A stretch of DNA of 64,000 bases from positions 1 through 64,000 of the forward strand of contig CBDCWQ010000014.1 of NCBI GenBank assembly GCA_965223435.1. Direction: 5' to 3'. The notes under the pieces were generated by a model that saw only the letters and a program-made list of their open reading frames with translations, made no database searches and had not been told where the DNA came from. Below are positions 36,451 through 45,617 of this stretch, piece after piece. This DNA comes from CBDCWQ01 sp965223435 (GTDB lineage Bacteria; Myxococcota; Kuafuiibacteriia; Kuafuiibacteriales; Kuafuiibacteriaceae). Numbering within the stretch: position 1 is the stretch's first letter; each line of letters begins with the position of its first letter. The position numbers and the translations under genes were made by a program.

Positions 36451-39078
36451 TCAGCGGACCGCGACCGGGAAGTCTACGGGAATCGGGCGCCCGCGAAATC
36501 TTGGAAATTTCCATGTCTTGACGGACTTGATCAAGCACCGCCCCACCACCTTAGAGGCAAACTTGGAGGGCAAGACGCGAACCTTTTTGGTTCTTCCACT
36601 CCTCTGAATCACAAATTTCACCGTCAGTTTGCCCCTGACTCCTGGGTCTGCCTTTTTCTGCTGCGTCAGGCAAGCCATGACGTGCCGCTTGTGCCTCTTG
36701 AGCACGGAAAGGACCTCCACATCATCCAGCTGTTCCGGCAGATCGCGACGGGCGTCTCGTTCACCGAGCGCCTCCAGGGGATCAACCCGGTCGCTGCGGC
36801 TGCTGGACTTCGCACTGGGCTTCGGGGGCGTTCGCCGGCTTCCTCGACTCCTGGACTCTCGCGCCGCCTTTCGGCTCCGTGCCTTTCGGCGCGATGCGGA
36901 CGCCGCAGCCTTCTTGTCCCTGCGCCGTTTGGCGGGGGTGCGCACCCGAGGTGGCTCTTTGGGCGGCAACGCGCGGGCCGCCGCCGCGGTGTCAGCGCCT
37001 GCGCCGGTTTTGGCTGCCGGTGTCACCGGATCACTGGGCGGTGGGGCCGCCGCCGAATCGATCGCTCGTGGGTGGCCTTCAGTGCCCGGCGTTGCCCCGG
37101 GCGCGGGCCCGCCGGGTGGACGGCCTTGAGCCGGGTTCGCTTGTTTGTCGGCGTCTTTCGGGGCCCACTCACCCCCGCCATTTTGGGTATTCTGCCGCGG
37201 GGCCGACGGGGTGCGAACCACCGGTTGATGGGCGCTATCCGTATCCCCCGGCCGGTTCAGGAACCACCATCCAAAGGAAATCAAAATGACCGCGACCACC
37301 ACCGCCACCGCCATCATGGGGCCGGATCGTGCGGGGCGGGAGGGCGCGCCCCCGCGAAGGGGTTCGGAGGTCACCGCCTCGGCAGGTCTCGGAAGGGCCT
37401 GAACCATAGAGGAGTTCGTGGCCCCAAACATTTCGGCAGAATCTTTCCCGTCTCCGTCGAGAAGTTTCGCCAGCGCATCGCTGGTCCCGGAAAGCGCCTC
37501 CGACTTCTTGCTGGACTTGGGTTTGGCATCCGAAGCCTCGGCCATCTCTTTTGCGGCCAGCGAAGCCAGCGCACTTGCCGCCGAAGGTTTCCACCCCGGA
37601 TGAGAAGACGCGGCCCGCTCCGGGGCCGTCGATTCATCGACGAGAGGGGCATCAAACACCGGAGGAGACTCGACCTCAGGCTCCGGACTCGGGGGCTCTG
37701 GGCTCGGGGCCTCCAGGCCCAGCACCTCTACGTCGGCCGATGCTTCGGGTGTGTCACCGGCGGTGTGGGCCGCCGGAGTCGACAGATCGCGGGTCGGTTT
37801 GGGGGCGCCGCTCGAGAGCGGCCCCGTCGCCTGGGCCACGAGATCCGTGGCGGCAAGCGGCACGGAGGCCGCCGAACCGGCGCCGGGAACAGGGTCGTGA
37901 AGCATGTCCTCCGAGGCCGCCACCGGAAACGCAACGTCCTTCGAGTCCCCAAGCTCGGAAAGCGCAGCCACCACCGTTTGCACCTCGTTTTGGGGCCGCG
38001 GCCAAAACTCACCGAACTGCTCGAGGGCACCCATGGGGACCCAATCGTCCATCCCTTCGGTCCAACACAAGGTATCCTGTCCGAGCTCACCCGCGGCCCC
38101 CCGAGCCTGTACTTCGGTCAGGGCCAAAGGGCCGACCTGCTCGTCGTCGATCGCAATGTACCAACTCGGCCCATCAAAACCCGCAGCGACATCCTCGCTT
38201 CTTTCGTCATCGACCGGGCCACCTTCCCCAAATGCCCCCGAACCACGTTGTTCTTGGTCTCCGCCATCGGGCCCCCCAGCCCCAGCCGGTGAAAACATTT
38301 CGTCGAGCGCATCTCCGAGCGCCGACTGCAGCCCCAGATCTGCGCTGCCGGGGTCCATGTCGGGTTCGGCGGCACCTTCGGACGCATCGGCGTCCAACAG
38401 ATCGCTGGAGGAGGGCGCATCGTCAAACCCCCCATCCTTTGTCCACCCGGACGTGGAATCAGGATCCCCCGAACCCCAGACATCCTCCACCGCGGTCACG
38501 CCGCGGCCGGCGGCCCTACCGTTGGTGGCGCCCGACGCACTGAGGGCGGGTACCAGAGATTCGGATGCCGCAACTTGAGAGACGCTCACGGCGGCCGTGG
38601 GTTCGTCGAAATCAAAAAGCCCGTTCGAGCCCTCAACCTCGGCGCCTATTCCGAACAGTTCTGGCAGGTGATCACCCGCACCCACCAGCGCTTGTTCCGA
38701 GCTCTCTAGGACCAGGTCCGCTTCCCGCTCAACACGCTGCTTGACGCGCGCAAGTTCGTCATCAAAAGCACGAAGTACGCCCTTCAGGGTCATCAATACA
38801 CCCTCGTCTTCGTCTGGGGTCGACAGCGAAACCGACCGTTTGGACTCCGAACCCGATGGAAACAGACCCACCGGGCGCTCGCCGACCAAGGTCGTTTCCT
38901 GGATGTCCAGCTCCGACGTCGGGTCCCCCTCAGGGTCGGCTTCCTGCACCCCAAAACCAGGGGGGCGTACGACGATCACAAATGCACACTTCCGACAGCT
39001 GACCTTGACGCCGCGCTGACCGAGCTTGGAATCGGCGATGAAATACTCCGCACCGCAGCTGTCACAAGAAAACTTCAT
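36451..39078 (-). CDS. gltJ: GltJ/AgmX-like motility protein (zinc ribbon, GYF, TM, TonB-like C-terminus)
   Basis: An 875-residue protein with the architecture of GltJ (AgmX) of the Myxococcus gliding machine. Residues 5-31 are a zinc ribbon (C5, C8, C28, C31). An acidic, low-complexity cytoplasmic region surrounds a GYF domain at about 303-352 (WYIAIDDEQVGPLALTEVQ, CWTEGMDDWVPMG). One membrane segment lies at about 585-605 (AVAVVVAVILISFGWWFL). A long Pro/Ala/Lys-rich periplasmic stretch leads to a TonB/AgmX-PglI-type C-terminal domain (VLKRHKRHVMACLTQ, GKLTVKFVIQRSGRTKKVRV, KTWKFPRF). In Myxococcus the ribbon contacts the polarity GTPase MglA and the GYF domain contacts GltI. The giant TPR gene lies 83 nt upstream on the same strand, as expected for gltI. 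Confidence 0.87.
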   Translation of the reverse strand: MKFSCDSCGAEYFIADSKLGQRGVKVSCRKCAFVIVVRPPGFGVQEADPEGDPTSELDIQETTLVGERPVGLFPSGSESKRSVSLSTPDEDEGVLMTLKGVLRAFDDELARVKQRVEREADLVLESSEQALVGAGDHLPELFGIGAEVEGSNGLFDFDEPTAAVSVSQVAASESLVPALSASGATNGRAAGRGVTAVEDVWGSGDPDSTSGWTKDGGFDDAPSSSDLLDADASEGAAEPDMDPGSADLGLQSALGDALDEMFSPAGAGGPDGGDQEQRGSGAFGEGGPVDDERSEDVAAGFDGPSWYIAIDDEQVGPLALTEVQARGAAGELGQDTLCWTEGMDDWVPMGALEQFGEFWPRPQNEVQTVVAALSELGDSKDVAFPVAASEDMLHDPVPGAGSAASVPLAATDLVAQATGPLSSGAPKPTRDLSTPAAHTAGDTPEASADVEVLGLEAPSPEPPSPEPEVESPPVFDAPLVDESTAPERAASSHPGWKPSAASALASLAAKEMAEASDAKPKSSKKSEALSGTSDALAKLLDGDGKDSAEMFGATNSSMVQALPRPAEAVTSEPLRGGAPSRPARSGPMMAVAVVVAVILISFGWWFLNRPGDTDSAHQPVVRTPSAPRQNTQNGGGEWAPKDADKQANPAQGRPPGGPAPGATPGTEGHPRAIDSAAAPPPSDPVTPAAKTGAGADTAAAARALPPKEPPRVRTPAKRRRDKKAAASASRRKARSRKAARESRSRGSRRTPPKPSAKSSSRSDRVDPLEALGERDARRDLPEQLDDVEVLSVLKRHKRHVMACLTQQKKADPGVRGKLTVKFVIQRSGRTKKVRVLPSKFASKVVGRCLIKSVKTWKFPRFRGRPIPVDFPVAVR

Positions 39079-39161
39079 CTGTTCGGTAAACGCGTAGAAA
39101 CGCTCCTGGATCCTAGAAACCCCTCAAAAATCCGTCAAGTCCGCGGGTTCACGAAAAAAAA

Positions 39162-42100
39162 TCACCTCACCGTCAAACCGAGCCGCTCTCTCAGCCGGAA
39201 GTAGTCGCTGCTCAGGGCAAAGAGCATGAGGGCGCGGGTTCTCGCATCCACGGATACCCCAACAAGTAGGTCCGATTGGTCCTGAAGCCCCGCCTCCGCG
39301 ACTTCCACATCCCCACACATCAGAAGCGCTGCCCTCGACGCTGTGTGTTCCGCACCCTCGATGAACTTCGAAAGCCGCTTCATCTCCTTTTTCGCGAGGC
39401 AGCGCTCCACAGGGGCTTTGAGGGCCTCCCTGGCAGGCGCGCCCAAACGGTGGTTCAGCTGGGCCCGCCAATCCTCGACGGCCCGGGCATCCAAATGGAG
39501 GTCAATCCCGCTCCCCTTCGGCTGCCAGAGGCGAATGGCGCCCTCGAGGGCCGCGCCCACCTCCGCCGGGTGCCTCAAGGCTCTGACCGGGGCGAGTTCG
39601 GGTCGTCCCGTAGCCATTTGGCGGGCCAGCTCCCAGACCATGCGCCGCGCAGGCAAATCTTTGAACACCTCGTGCTCGGTCCCGGCAACAAGCGCAGGCA
39701 CCTCCCCTGGGAAAAAACGCGGCGCCAGGGTCGATCCCGGTCGATGGTAGTGCTCCATTTGGCCCACATGCATGGCGTTGGCCAGACGACTCCAAATGCT
39801 GAAATAGCGCAAACCAGCCCGCGCGTTTTTCTTCTTCGAGCCGAGATCAACGTACTCTTTACGGCGACTCAAACGAAGCGCCTTTTGCTTTTCGCCGAAC
39901 AATTCCGGAGCCCCCCGGTAAACAACACTACATATCTGTGCCAATGAGTTCCGGCAATCAGGGTGGAGCACCGTCTGCCACAAGTGATCCGTGATGGCGT
40001 TTTTGGGCGTGCTGGGCACACGCTTAAGCAGCTTCCGATGCGCTTGCCGTTCTTCGTCAGAGGCCACACGCATCAACCGAAGGGCAGCCAGCGCGCAAAA
40101 AGCCTGATCCAAAAGCTTCATCTCGTAATAGAGTTTGAACAAAGCCCTTGCGGGCCGCGAAGGATCACGCACCAGCGGAAACAAGTGGTGATAAATATCC
40201 ACCGCCTTTCCAAGCGAGTCTTTCTTACGGCTGCAAATGTCGGCGAGACGGAACGCCACCTCATGTTTTAAGGGGTCAAGTTTGAGCACCACCTCGTAGG
40301 CGATGCGTGCGTCCTCACCCCTTTTCAGTACGCGATCATAAAGGTCCCCCAAAGAATTCCAGAGAATGGCTTTGGCCTCCCTTTGATCTTTGGGCAGACG
40401 CTGAATCATCCGTTGATAGTTGGCTTCCAGTCCTGACCAATTTCGCTCCTTGGTGAGAATCTCCTCGATACGACCAAAGGCGCTGAAGTCTGACGAATCG
40501 ATATCTAAGGCACTGTTCAGGGCCTTCACCGCTTTGTCGGGTTCCTTTTGGTCCGTCAAGAACAATCCGGCCAGCTTCAGGTACACCTCACGCTTTTCGC
40601 CCGCATCCTCAAGAGCCCTGGCCAAGTCCTGCAGAACCTCGATGGCCCGATGGGTCTGACCGGAATCCGCAAGAAGGGGAACCATCGCACGCAAAATGGA
40701 CACATCCTTCGGACGAAGGCGCCTAGCACCCTGAAACGCATCGATGGCACGATACGGCTCACGGATTCGGTCTCGACAAAGCTCAGCTTGTTTTACAAAC
40801 TCGTCAAAGCGCTCCTCTTCGCCGAGTTGATCGAGCAGGCGCTCCCTCAGATCGTACGCCTCTTCCCATTCTTTCTTTTTTTCGAACAACCCCGGCAGTG
40901 CTCGAAGTGCTCCAAGATGGCGGCGATCGATATCCAAGGCCCGCTGAAACGACTCCTGGGCGCTTTCCAACTCGCCGAGCTCGGCCCCCAAACCTCCGAG
41001 CTGATAGTGGAGATCCGCAATCTCCGCATCGGTCAATGCGGACTTATGGTGCACGAGGATGCTTTGTAGTATTCGCTGCGCCTCACCCCAGCGCTCTACC
41101 CGAATGAGAGCCGCCGCCAAGCCCTCAAGCGTGGGCAAGTAGGTGCTATCAAGCTCATGACTCGCACGGTAAGCCTTGAGCGCTTCCGCATCCTTTCCAA
41201 GTTTCTCGGCGATATATGCGAGGTTGTAGTGTTGGCGGCAAAGTTCTTCTTGGTCCGTTTTCGGATCGAGGGCCTCAACCAGCCGCTTCATGAAACGTTC
41301 TGCTCGCGCCCACTCTTCCCGAGCGAAATGAAGCTCGGACAGAGCCCGTAGCGCCGGAACATGACCGGGGACCACGCTGACCGCCGCCCCGTAGAGTTCC
41401 AGCGCCCGACTGGGATCATCGAGCGCATCGAGCGAAAGCTCTCCCGCCTCGTAGTAGAGCTCCGCCCGCGCATCGCCGTCCTCTACCGCTCGTGCGTGCT
41501 TTTCCTTCAGTTCTACGACGCCTGCGCTATCGCCTTCGGCTTCGTGAATCGAGGTCAGTGCAGCGAGCGCCGGCACAAATGCACCATCGAGCTCCAGGAT
41601 TCGACGATATGTATTTTTGGCCGCCGAACGTTCACCCAAACGAACGTCGCGAATGTGGGCCATCCGGAAGTGCAGCTTGACAAGTTCAGGACCTGAATCC
41701 ACGAGCTCTATCTCGCGATCGATCATTTCGAGGGCAGACGGCCAATCCTCTTCACGTTCATGAAGTTCTCCCAGCGCGCGAATCACAGAACGCGCCACCG
41801 GATCTACGCCGAGCGCGCGCTCGTAGGCTTCCTTCGCCTTTTCAACCTGGTTAAGGCCTTCAAGATACACGCTTGCGATCTCTGCGAAAAGCCCTACCCT
41901 TTCGGTCTTATCATCGACCAATTTCAAATGTCTTTGGTAGGCTCCGACAAGCTGTTCCCACTCTTCTGCTTGACGCCAAACCCTTTCCAGTCCGCGAATG
42001 GCAGGCAAGTGGTCTTCACGAAGTTCGAGCACCCTAACCAAGGTATTGCTCGCGCCTTCAAGATCACGAAACTGGTCTTCCCAGATGCTTGCAACTCTCA

Positions 42101-45100
42101 TGAGCAAACGAGCCGTTTCGTCACGATCCGCACTAAGCGCAACTTGTCTTTCAAACACATCTACAAGTTCGGTCCAACGTTCGTCCAAAGAATACAGACG
42201 CTCAAGCGCCTTAAGAGAAGGCAGATGTCTTTCATTCAGTGCCAGAACATCGCCATAGGCCTCGATGGCTTGATCGGTATTCTCAACACCTTTTTCCCAT
42301 ATGCCCGCCATGTCATACAGGATTTCGAGTTGGCTAGACTCATCGGCCTTTTCATACTCGCGCTGCATGACCTTCAATAGAGCGTGCCAACGCTCTGTTT
42401 CCCTGAGAATTCGAATCAGCTCACGGGGTGCATCTTCATCGCTGGGGTCTAGGTCGAGCACCCTTCGTATGCTCGAAATCGCGCCATCAATGTCGTGAAG
42501 TCTCTTTTCTTGGACTTCGGCGACCCGTCTATAAATGGCCTTCTTCTTGTCAGGCCTCTCTTCTCGTGCAATTCCGTCGTTGAGGTGGCTGATCAGATCT
42601 TGCCACCGTTCTTGCATTTCAAAGATCTCGCCCAAACGCGCATACGCGGCCGGATGGCCCGGTCGCGTCATCAGGACCTTCTCGAATTCAGACTCCGCAC
42701 CCGCCCAATCCGCCAAGTGATCCGCGTAGATCTCGCCCAGACGACACCGAAGTTCAGCACCGCGTTCAAGACCTACTCTTTCAATCTGTTCACTGTAGAC
42801 TTCAGCCAGGATCTCCCAATTGTCTGTTTCGCCCGCGAGCCGTTCTGCCAAAGTCTGAACCGACTCGTCGCTGCCTTCTTCGCTCAGAGCCCGACAAGCC
42901 CCACTGAAAGCCAGTTCGGGCAGCCCAAGGCGCGTTTCCTGGATACGCACCACTTCGAGGAGCATTCGCTGCCGCTCGGTAGAATCGTGTGTGGTCGCGA
43001 TTCGACGGTTGTACAAATCTACGAGTTTTCTGTAGTCCCCATTGCTCTCATAGATTCGGTCAAGGGCATCGTAGGCCTTCGTACTGGAAGGAGCGAGTTT
43101 TAGAACCTCTTCGTAAGCCGCAATGGCACCCGCACGCCTGTGCAACTTCGACTCATATACAAGCGCCACATCAAACAGGATATCAATTCTCGTTCCGTCG
43201 TCCTCTGCCTGCTTTGCGCGCTCGTTCATGACTCGAACCACTTCACCGAACGCCCCGGTCTGTGCAAATATCTCTTCCAGCCGAATCAACTCCATCGGCG
43301 TATGCGGCTCTACGTCCAAAACACGCTTGGCAGATTCAATGGCGTCATCGGGACGATTCAAACGGGTCAAAAAGATCTCAGCCATCAAGAAACGAATTTC
43401 TTTGATGCCTGTCGTATCGGATTGGAGCGGAATAAGTTTACGAAGGGTGTGAGCTGTCTCATCCCAGCGTTCAGCTTTTTGGTACACCTCCGAGAGCGCT
43501 GTCATGGCCTCAAGATCATTCGGATTTCGTTTAAGGATCTCCTTCCAGGCCTCAATGGCATCGTCAAGGCTTCCAAGCCTCGTCCCCTGAATAAAGGCCA
43601 GTTTGCGCTGAAGCCTCGTAACAAGTTCATCGCTTCGCGCATGCTTGATGCTTGTCTCCAAGTGGTCCGAGAGTTCTGCCCAACGAGCCGTCTCTTCGTA
43701 AAGAAGCTCAAGTGCCTCAAGTGCATCTTTGTGCTTAGGCTCAGCTGCCAGGACTTGCTGCCAAAGCTCGATCGCTCGCTCCTTCTGGCCAAGTGGGTCG
43801 GCCGCTAACTTGGCCATTTTGGCCAACAACTCCGTCTGCCGCGCTTCATCTTTCGTATTGCCGTGCAATATTTCAAGCACTTCATACAACTCTTCGCCAT
43901 CCGCGGGTCCGAGCAGGCCAGCCAACGCCTTGAGCGTTGTTTTGTCGTCGGGTTCAAGCAGCCGAGCCTTGCGATAACACGCCACGGCTTCTTCGGGTTC
44001 ATCGAGACGTTTGTCCCACAACTCTCCAAGCCTTACAGTCAACGTGTGCTTGGCGTTTTGATCTTCACCGCACAGTTCGATTCTTCCTTCAAGAATGTCC
44101 ACCAGCGCGGCCCATCGGCCCAGCGCGACACACAAACGATCGAGTGCTTCTAAAGCCTCTGGATCCCTCGGGCACCGTTGAATCACTCTTTGCCATGCGC
44201 CAAAAGCCCTCTCGCGATCCTTAATTTCATTTTCGACCAAATGCGCAATCTCTCGTGAAGCCTGAAGGTAGGCTTTTGCGTCCTCGATGCGTTCGACGCC
44301 AGACTCCAAAACATCGGCCAACTTATCCTCAAGAAGCGCTTCGCTTGCCACTTGATGGAGAAGTGCACGCACATCGGAATGCGCTGGATTCTCGAGAAAC
44401 GCCTGACTCAGCGTGGAAAAAGCGGGCCCGGGTTGTTTCAGTTTCTCCTGATAGATGGTGGCAATTTCAAAAAAGAGTGGCGTTCGCTCCTCGCCTGAGG
44501 GCAAAGAACTGGCCCACGCACGAAGAACAGAAATTAAGACGTCCCAGTCTTCACTTTGCCGGAGGGCCGGAACCAAGATCTCACCCGTGGACTGAACCAA
44601 AAGGAGATCATCTTCCGAAAGCGCATCCTCAAGTCGGTCTTGAAGATATTGCCTAGCCCCAACATGAAGCGGGTCATGTTCAAGAATGGCCCTCAGCATT
44701 TGGTGGGCACTTTTCACGTCGCCAAGACGTTCGGCTTTCAGTTTAGCCAGCTCAAATCGAGCACCAATCTCGGTAGGCGATTGTTCGTCCGCAACTTCGA
44801 TCATGTGCTCAAGAATATCGGCCAGCTCCGAGTTTCTACCGAGTTTCGCGCAAAGACCGCTTAGTTCTTCAAGCGCAGCCAAATCGTTGGGCTCGACATC
44901 AAGAAGCTTGCGCAGACTGGTAATGGCTCCAGGCGCATCCTTGAGTTCGTTGGCTTGTAGCCGAGCAAAAGACCGCAAAAGATTTGCCCGGGCGTCCGGT
45001 TCATCGGTCTGTGCGATTCGCTGGCGATAAACATCGGCCAGGGAAGAAAATGACCCCAAACTTCGATACAGGGGCTCCAGTGCTTGCAAACCTTCAGGAT

Positions 45101-45617
45101 CGCCTGGCTGAAGGTCCAAGATCCGGTTGTACTCATCGATAGCAGACTGGTGCTCCTCAAGATCATCTGCATAGATTTTCGCAATGCGCCGCCGAAGAAA
45201 AAGCTCCAGGTCTCGCTGCGGAGCGAGGTCAACCTCATCTTGATAGAATGCCAAGAGCTCTTCCATCGCGTTTGTTTCTTTGGCCAAGCGCTCCACTTCA
45301 CGCCGAACCGTCTCGTCTCGCGGCTCTTCGTGAAAAGCCCTTCGGTAGTAGGCAAAGGCCAACTCTCGTTTTTTGAGATCAACCTCATAGACAGTGGCTA
45401 TTTGACAGAATGCATCCTTTCGAGCCTCGGAATCTTCACTCGAAGCGCTGGCCGTCTCCAAGCAGGCGATGTACTCCTCAAAAGCCCCACTTTCAAGCAT
45501 ACAAAGGCGCGAGAGCGCGGGCAGCCGCAACCTGCCCCTCACCTGGGGTCTTGGCCAAAATCGAAAGACCTGACAAAGCGCCTTCGTCGTCCTTTCTAAG
45601 CTCGAGCACCCGAACAT
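39162..45617 (-). CDS. gltI: Giant TPR protein, GltI-like, C-terminal fragment
   Basis: The frame is 2,151 codons long, but the first 40 or so (up to about 45495) are an out-of-frame shadow; homologous sequence starts at ESGAFEEYIACLETAS. The body is built of TPR helices in longer repeats of about 110 residues (for example AIEAWKEILKRNPNDLEAM and ALSEVYQKAERWDETAHTL). The last 400 residues are not TPR: LWQTVLHPDCRNSL, RFFPGEVPALVAGTEHEVF and ALSSDYFRLRERLGL form a distinct C-terminal domain. The frame is the same as that of the N-terminal fragment. Together the three fragments span 12.5 kb (about 4,150 codons), similar to the giant TPR protein GltI (AgmK) of Myxococcus as I recall it. The gltJ homologue follows immediately. 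Confidence 0.8.
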   Translation of the reverse strand: MFGCSSLERTTKALCQVFRFWPRPQVRGRLRLPALSRLCMLESGAFEEYIACLETASASSEDSEARKDAFCQIATVYEVDLKKRELAFAYYRRAFHEEPRDETVRREVERLAKETNAMEELLAFYQDEVDLAPQRDLELFLRRRIAKIYADDLEEHQSAIDEYNRILDLQPGDPEGLQALEPLYRSLGSFSSLADVYRQRIAQTDEPDARANLLRSFARLQANELKDAPGAITSLRKLLDVEPNDLAALEELSGLCAKLGRNSELADILEHMIEVADEQSPTEIGARFELAKLKAERLGDVKSAHQMLRAILEHDPLHVGARQYLQDRLEDALSEDDLLLVQSTGEILVPALRQSEDWDVLISVLRAWASSLPSGEERTPLFFEIATIYQEKLKQPGPAFSTLSQAFLENPAHSDVRALLHQVASEALLEDKLADVLESGVERIEDAKAYLQASREIAHLVENEIKDRERAFGAWQRVIQRCPRDPEALEALDRLCVALGRWAALVDILEGRIELCGEDQNAKHTLTVRLGELWDKRLDEPEEAVACYRKARLLEPDDKTTLKALAGLLGPADGEELYEVLEILHGNTKDEARQTELLAKMAKLAADPLGQKERAIELWQQVLAAEPKHKDALEALELLYEETARWAELSDHLETSIKHARSDELVTRLQRKLAFIQGTRLGSLDDAIEAWKEILKRNPNDLEAMTALSEVYQKAERWDETAHTLRKLIPLQSDTTGIKEIRFLMAEIFLTRLNRPDDAIESAKRVLDVEPHTPMELIRLEEIFAQTGAFGEVVRVMNERAKQAEDDGTRIDILFDVALVYESKLHRRAGAIAAYEEVLKLAPSSTKAYDALDRIYESNGDYRKLVDLYNRRIATTHDSTERQRMLLEVVRIQETRLGLPELAFSGACRALSEEGSDESVQTLAERLAGETDNWEILAEVYSEQIERVGLERGAELRCRLGEIYADHLADWAGAESEFEKVLMTRPGHPAAYARLGEIFEMQERWQDLISHLNDGIAREERPDKKKAIYRRVAEVQEKRLHDIDGAISSIRRVLDLDPSDEDAPRELIRILRETERWHALLKVMQREYEKADESSQLEILYDMAGIWEKGVENTDQAIEAYGDVLALNERHLPSLKALERLYSLDERWTELVDVFERQVALSADRDETARLLMRVASIWEDQFRDLEGASNTLVRVLELREDHLPAIRGLERVWRQAEEWEQLVGAYQRHLKLVDDKTERVGLFAEIASVYLEGLNQVEKAKEAYERALGVDPVARSVIRALGELHEREEDWPSALEMIDREIELVDSGPELVKLHFRMAHIRDVRLGERSAAKNTYRRILELDGAFVPALAALTSIHEAEGDSAGVVELKEKHARAVEDGDARAELYYEAGELSLDALDDPSRALELYGAAVSVVPGHVPALRALSELHFAREEWARAERFMKRLVEALDPKTDQEELCRQHYNLAYIAEKLGKDAEALKAYRASHELDSTYLPTLEGLAAALIRVERWGEAQRILQSILVHHKSALTDAEIADLHYQLGGLGAELGELESAQESFQRALDIDRRHLGALRALPGLFEKKKEWEEAYDLRERLLDQLGEEERFDEFVKQAELCRDRIREPYRAIDAFQGARRLRPKDVSILRAMVPLLADSGQTHRAIEVLQDLARALEDAGEKREVYLKLAGLFLTDQKEPDKAVKALNSALDIDSSDFSAFGRIEEILTKERNWSGLEANYQRMIQRLPKDQREAKAILWNSLGDLYDRVLKRGEDARIAYEVVLKLDPLKHEVAFRLADICSRKKDSLGKAVDIYHHLFPLVRDPSRPARALFKLYYEMKLLDQAFCALAALRLMRVASDEERQAHRKLLKRVPSTPKNAITDHLWQTVLHPDCRNSLAQICSVVYRGAPELFGEKQKALRLSRRKEYVDLGSKKKNARAGLRYFSIWSRLANAMHVGQMEHYHRPGSTLAPRFFPGEVPALVAGTEHEVFKDLPARRMVWELARQMATGRPELAPVRALRHPAEVGAALEGAIRLWQPKGSGIDLHLDARAVEDWRAQLNHRLGAPAREALKAPVERCLAKKEMKRLSKFIEGAEHTASRAALLMCGDVEVAEAGLQDQSDLLVGVSVDARTRALMLFALSSDYFRLRERLGLTVR

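Noticed and set aside
45496..45617. First 40 codons of the C-terminal TPR frame as a true gene start
   Set aside because: They are antiparallel in composition to TPR (Arg/Pro/Cys-rich) and overlap the coding end of the central fragment; homology begins only after about 45495.
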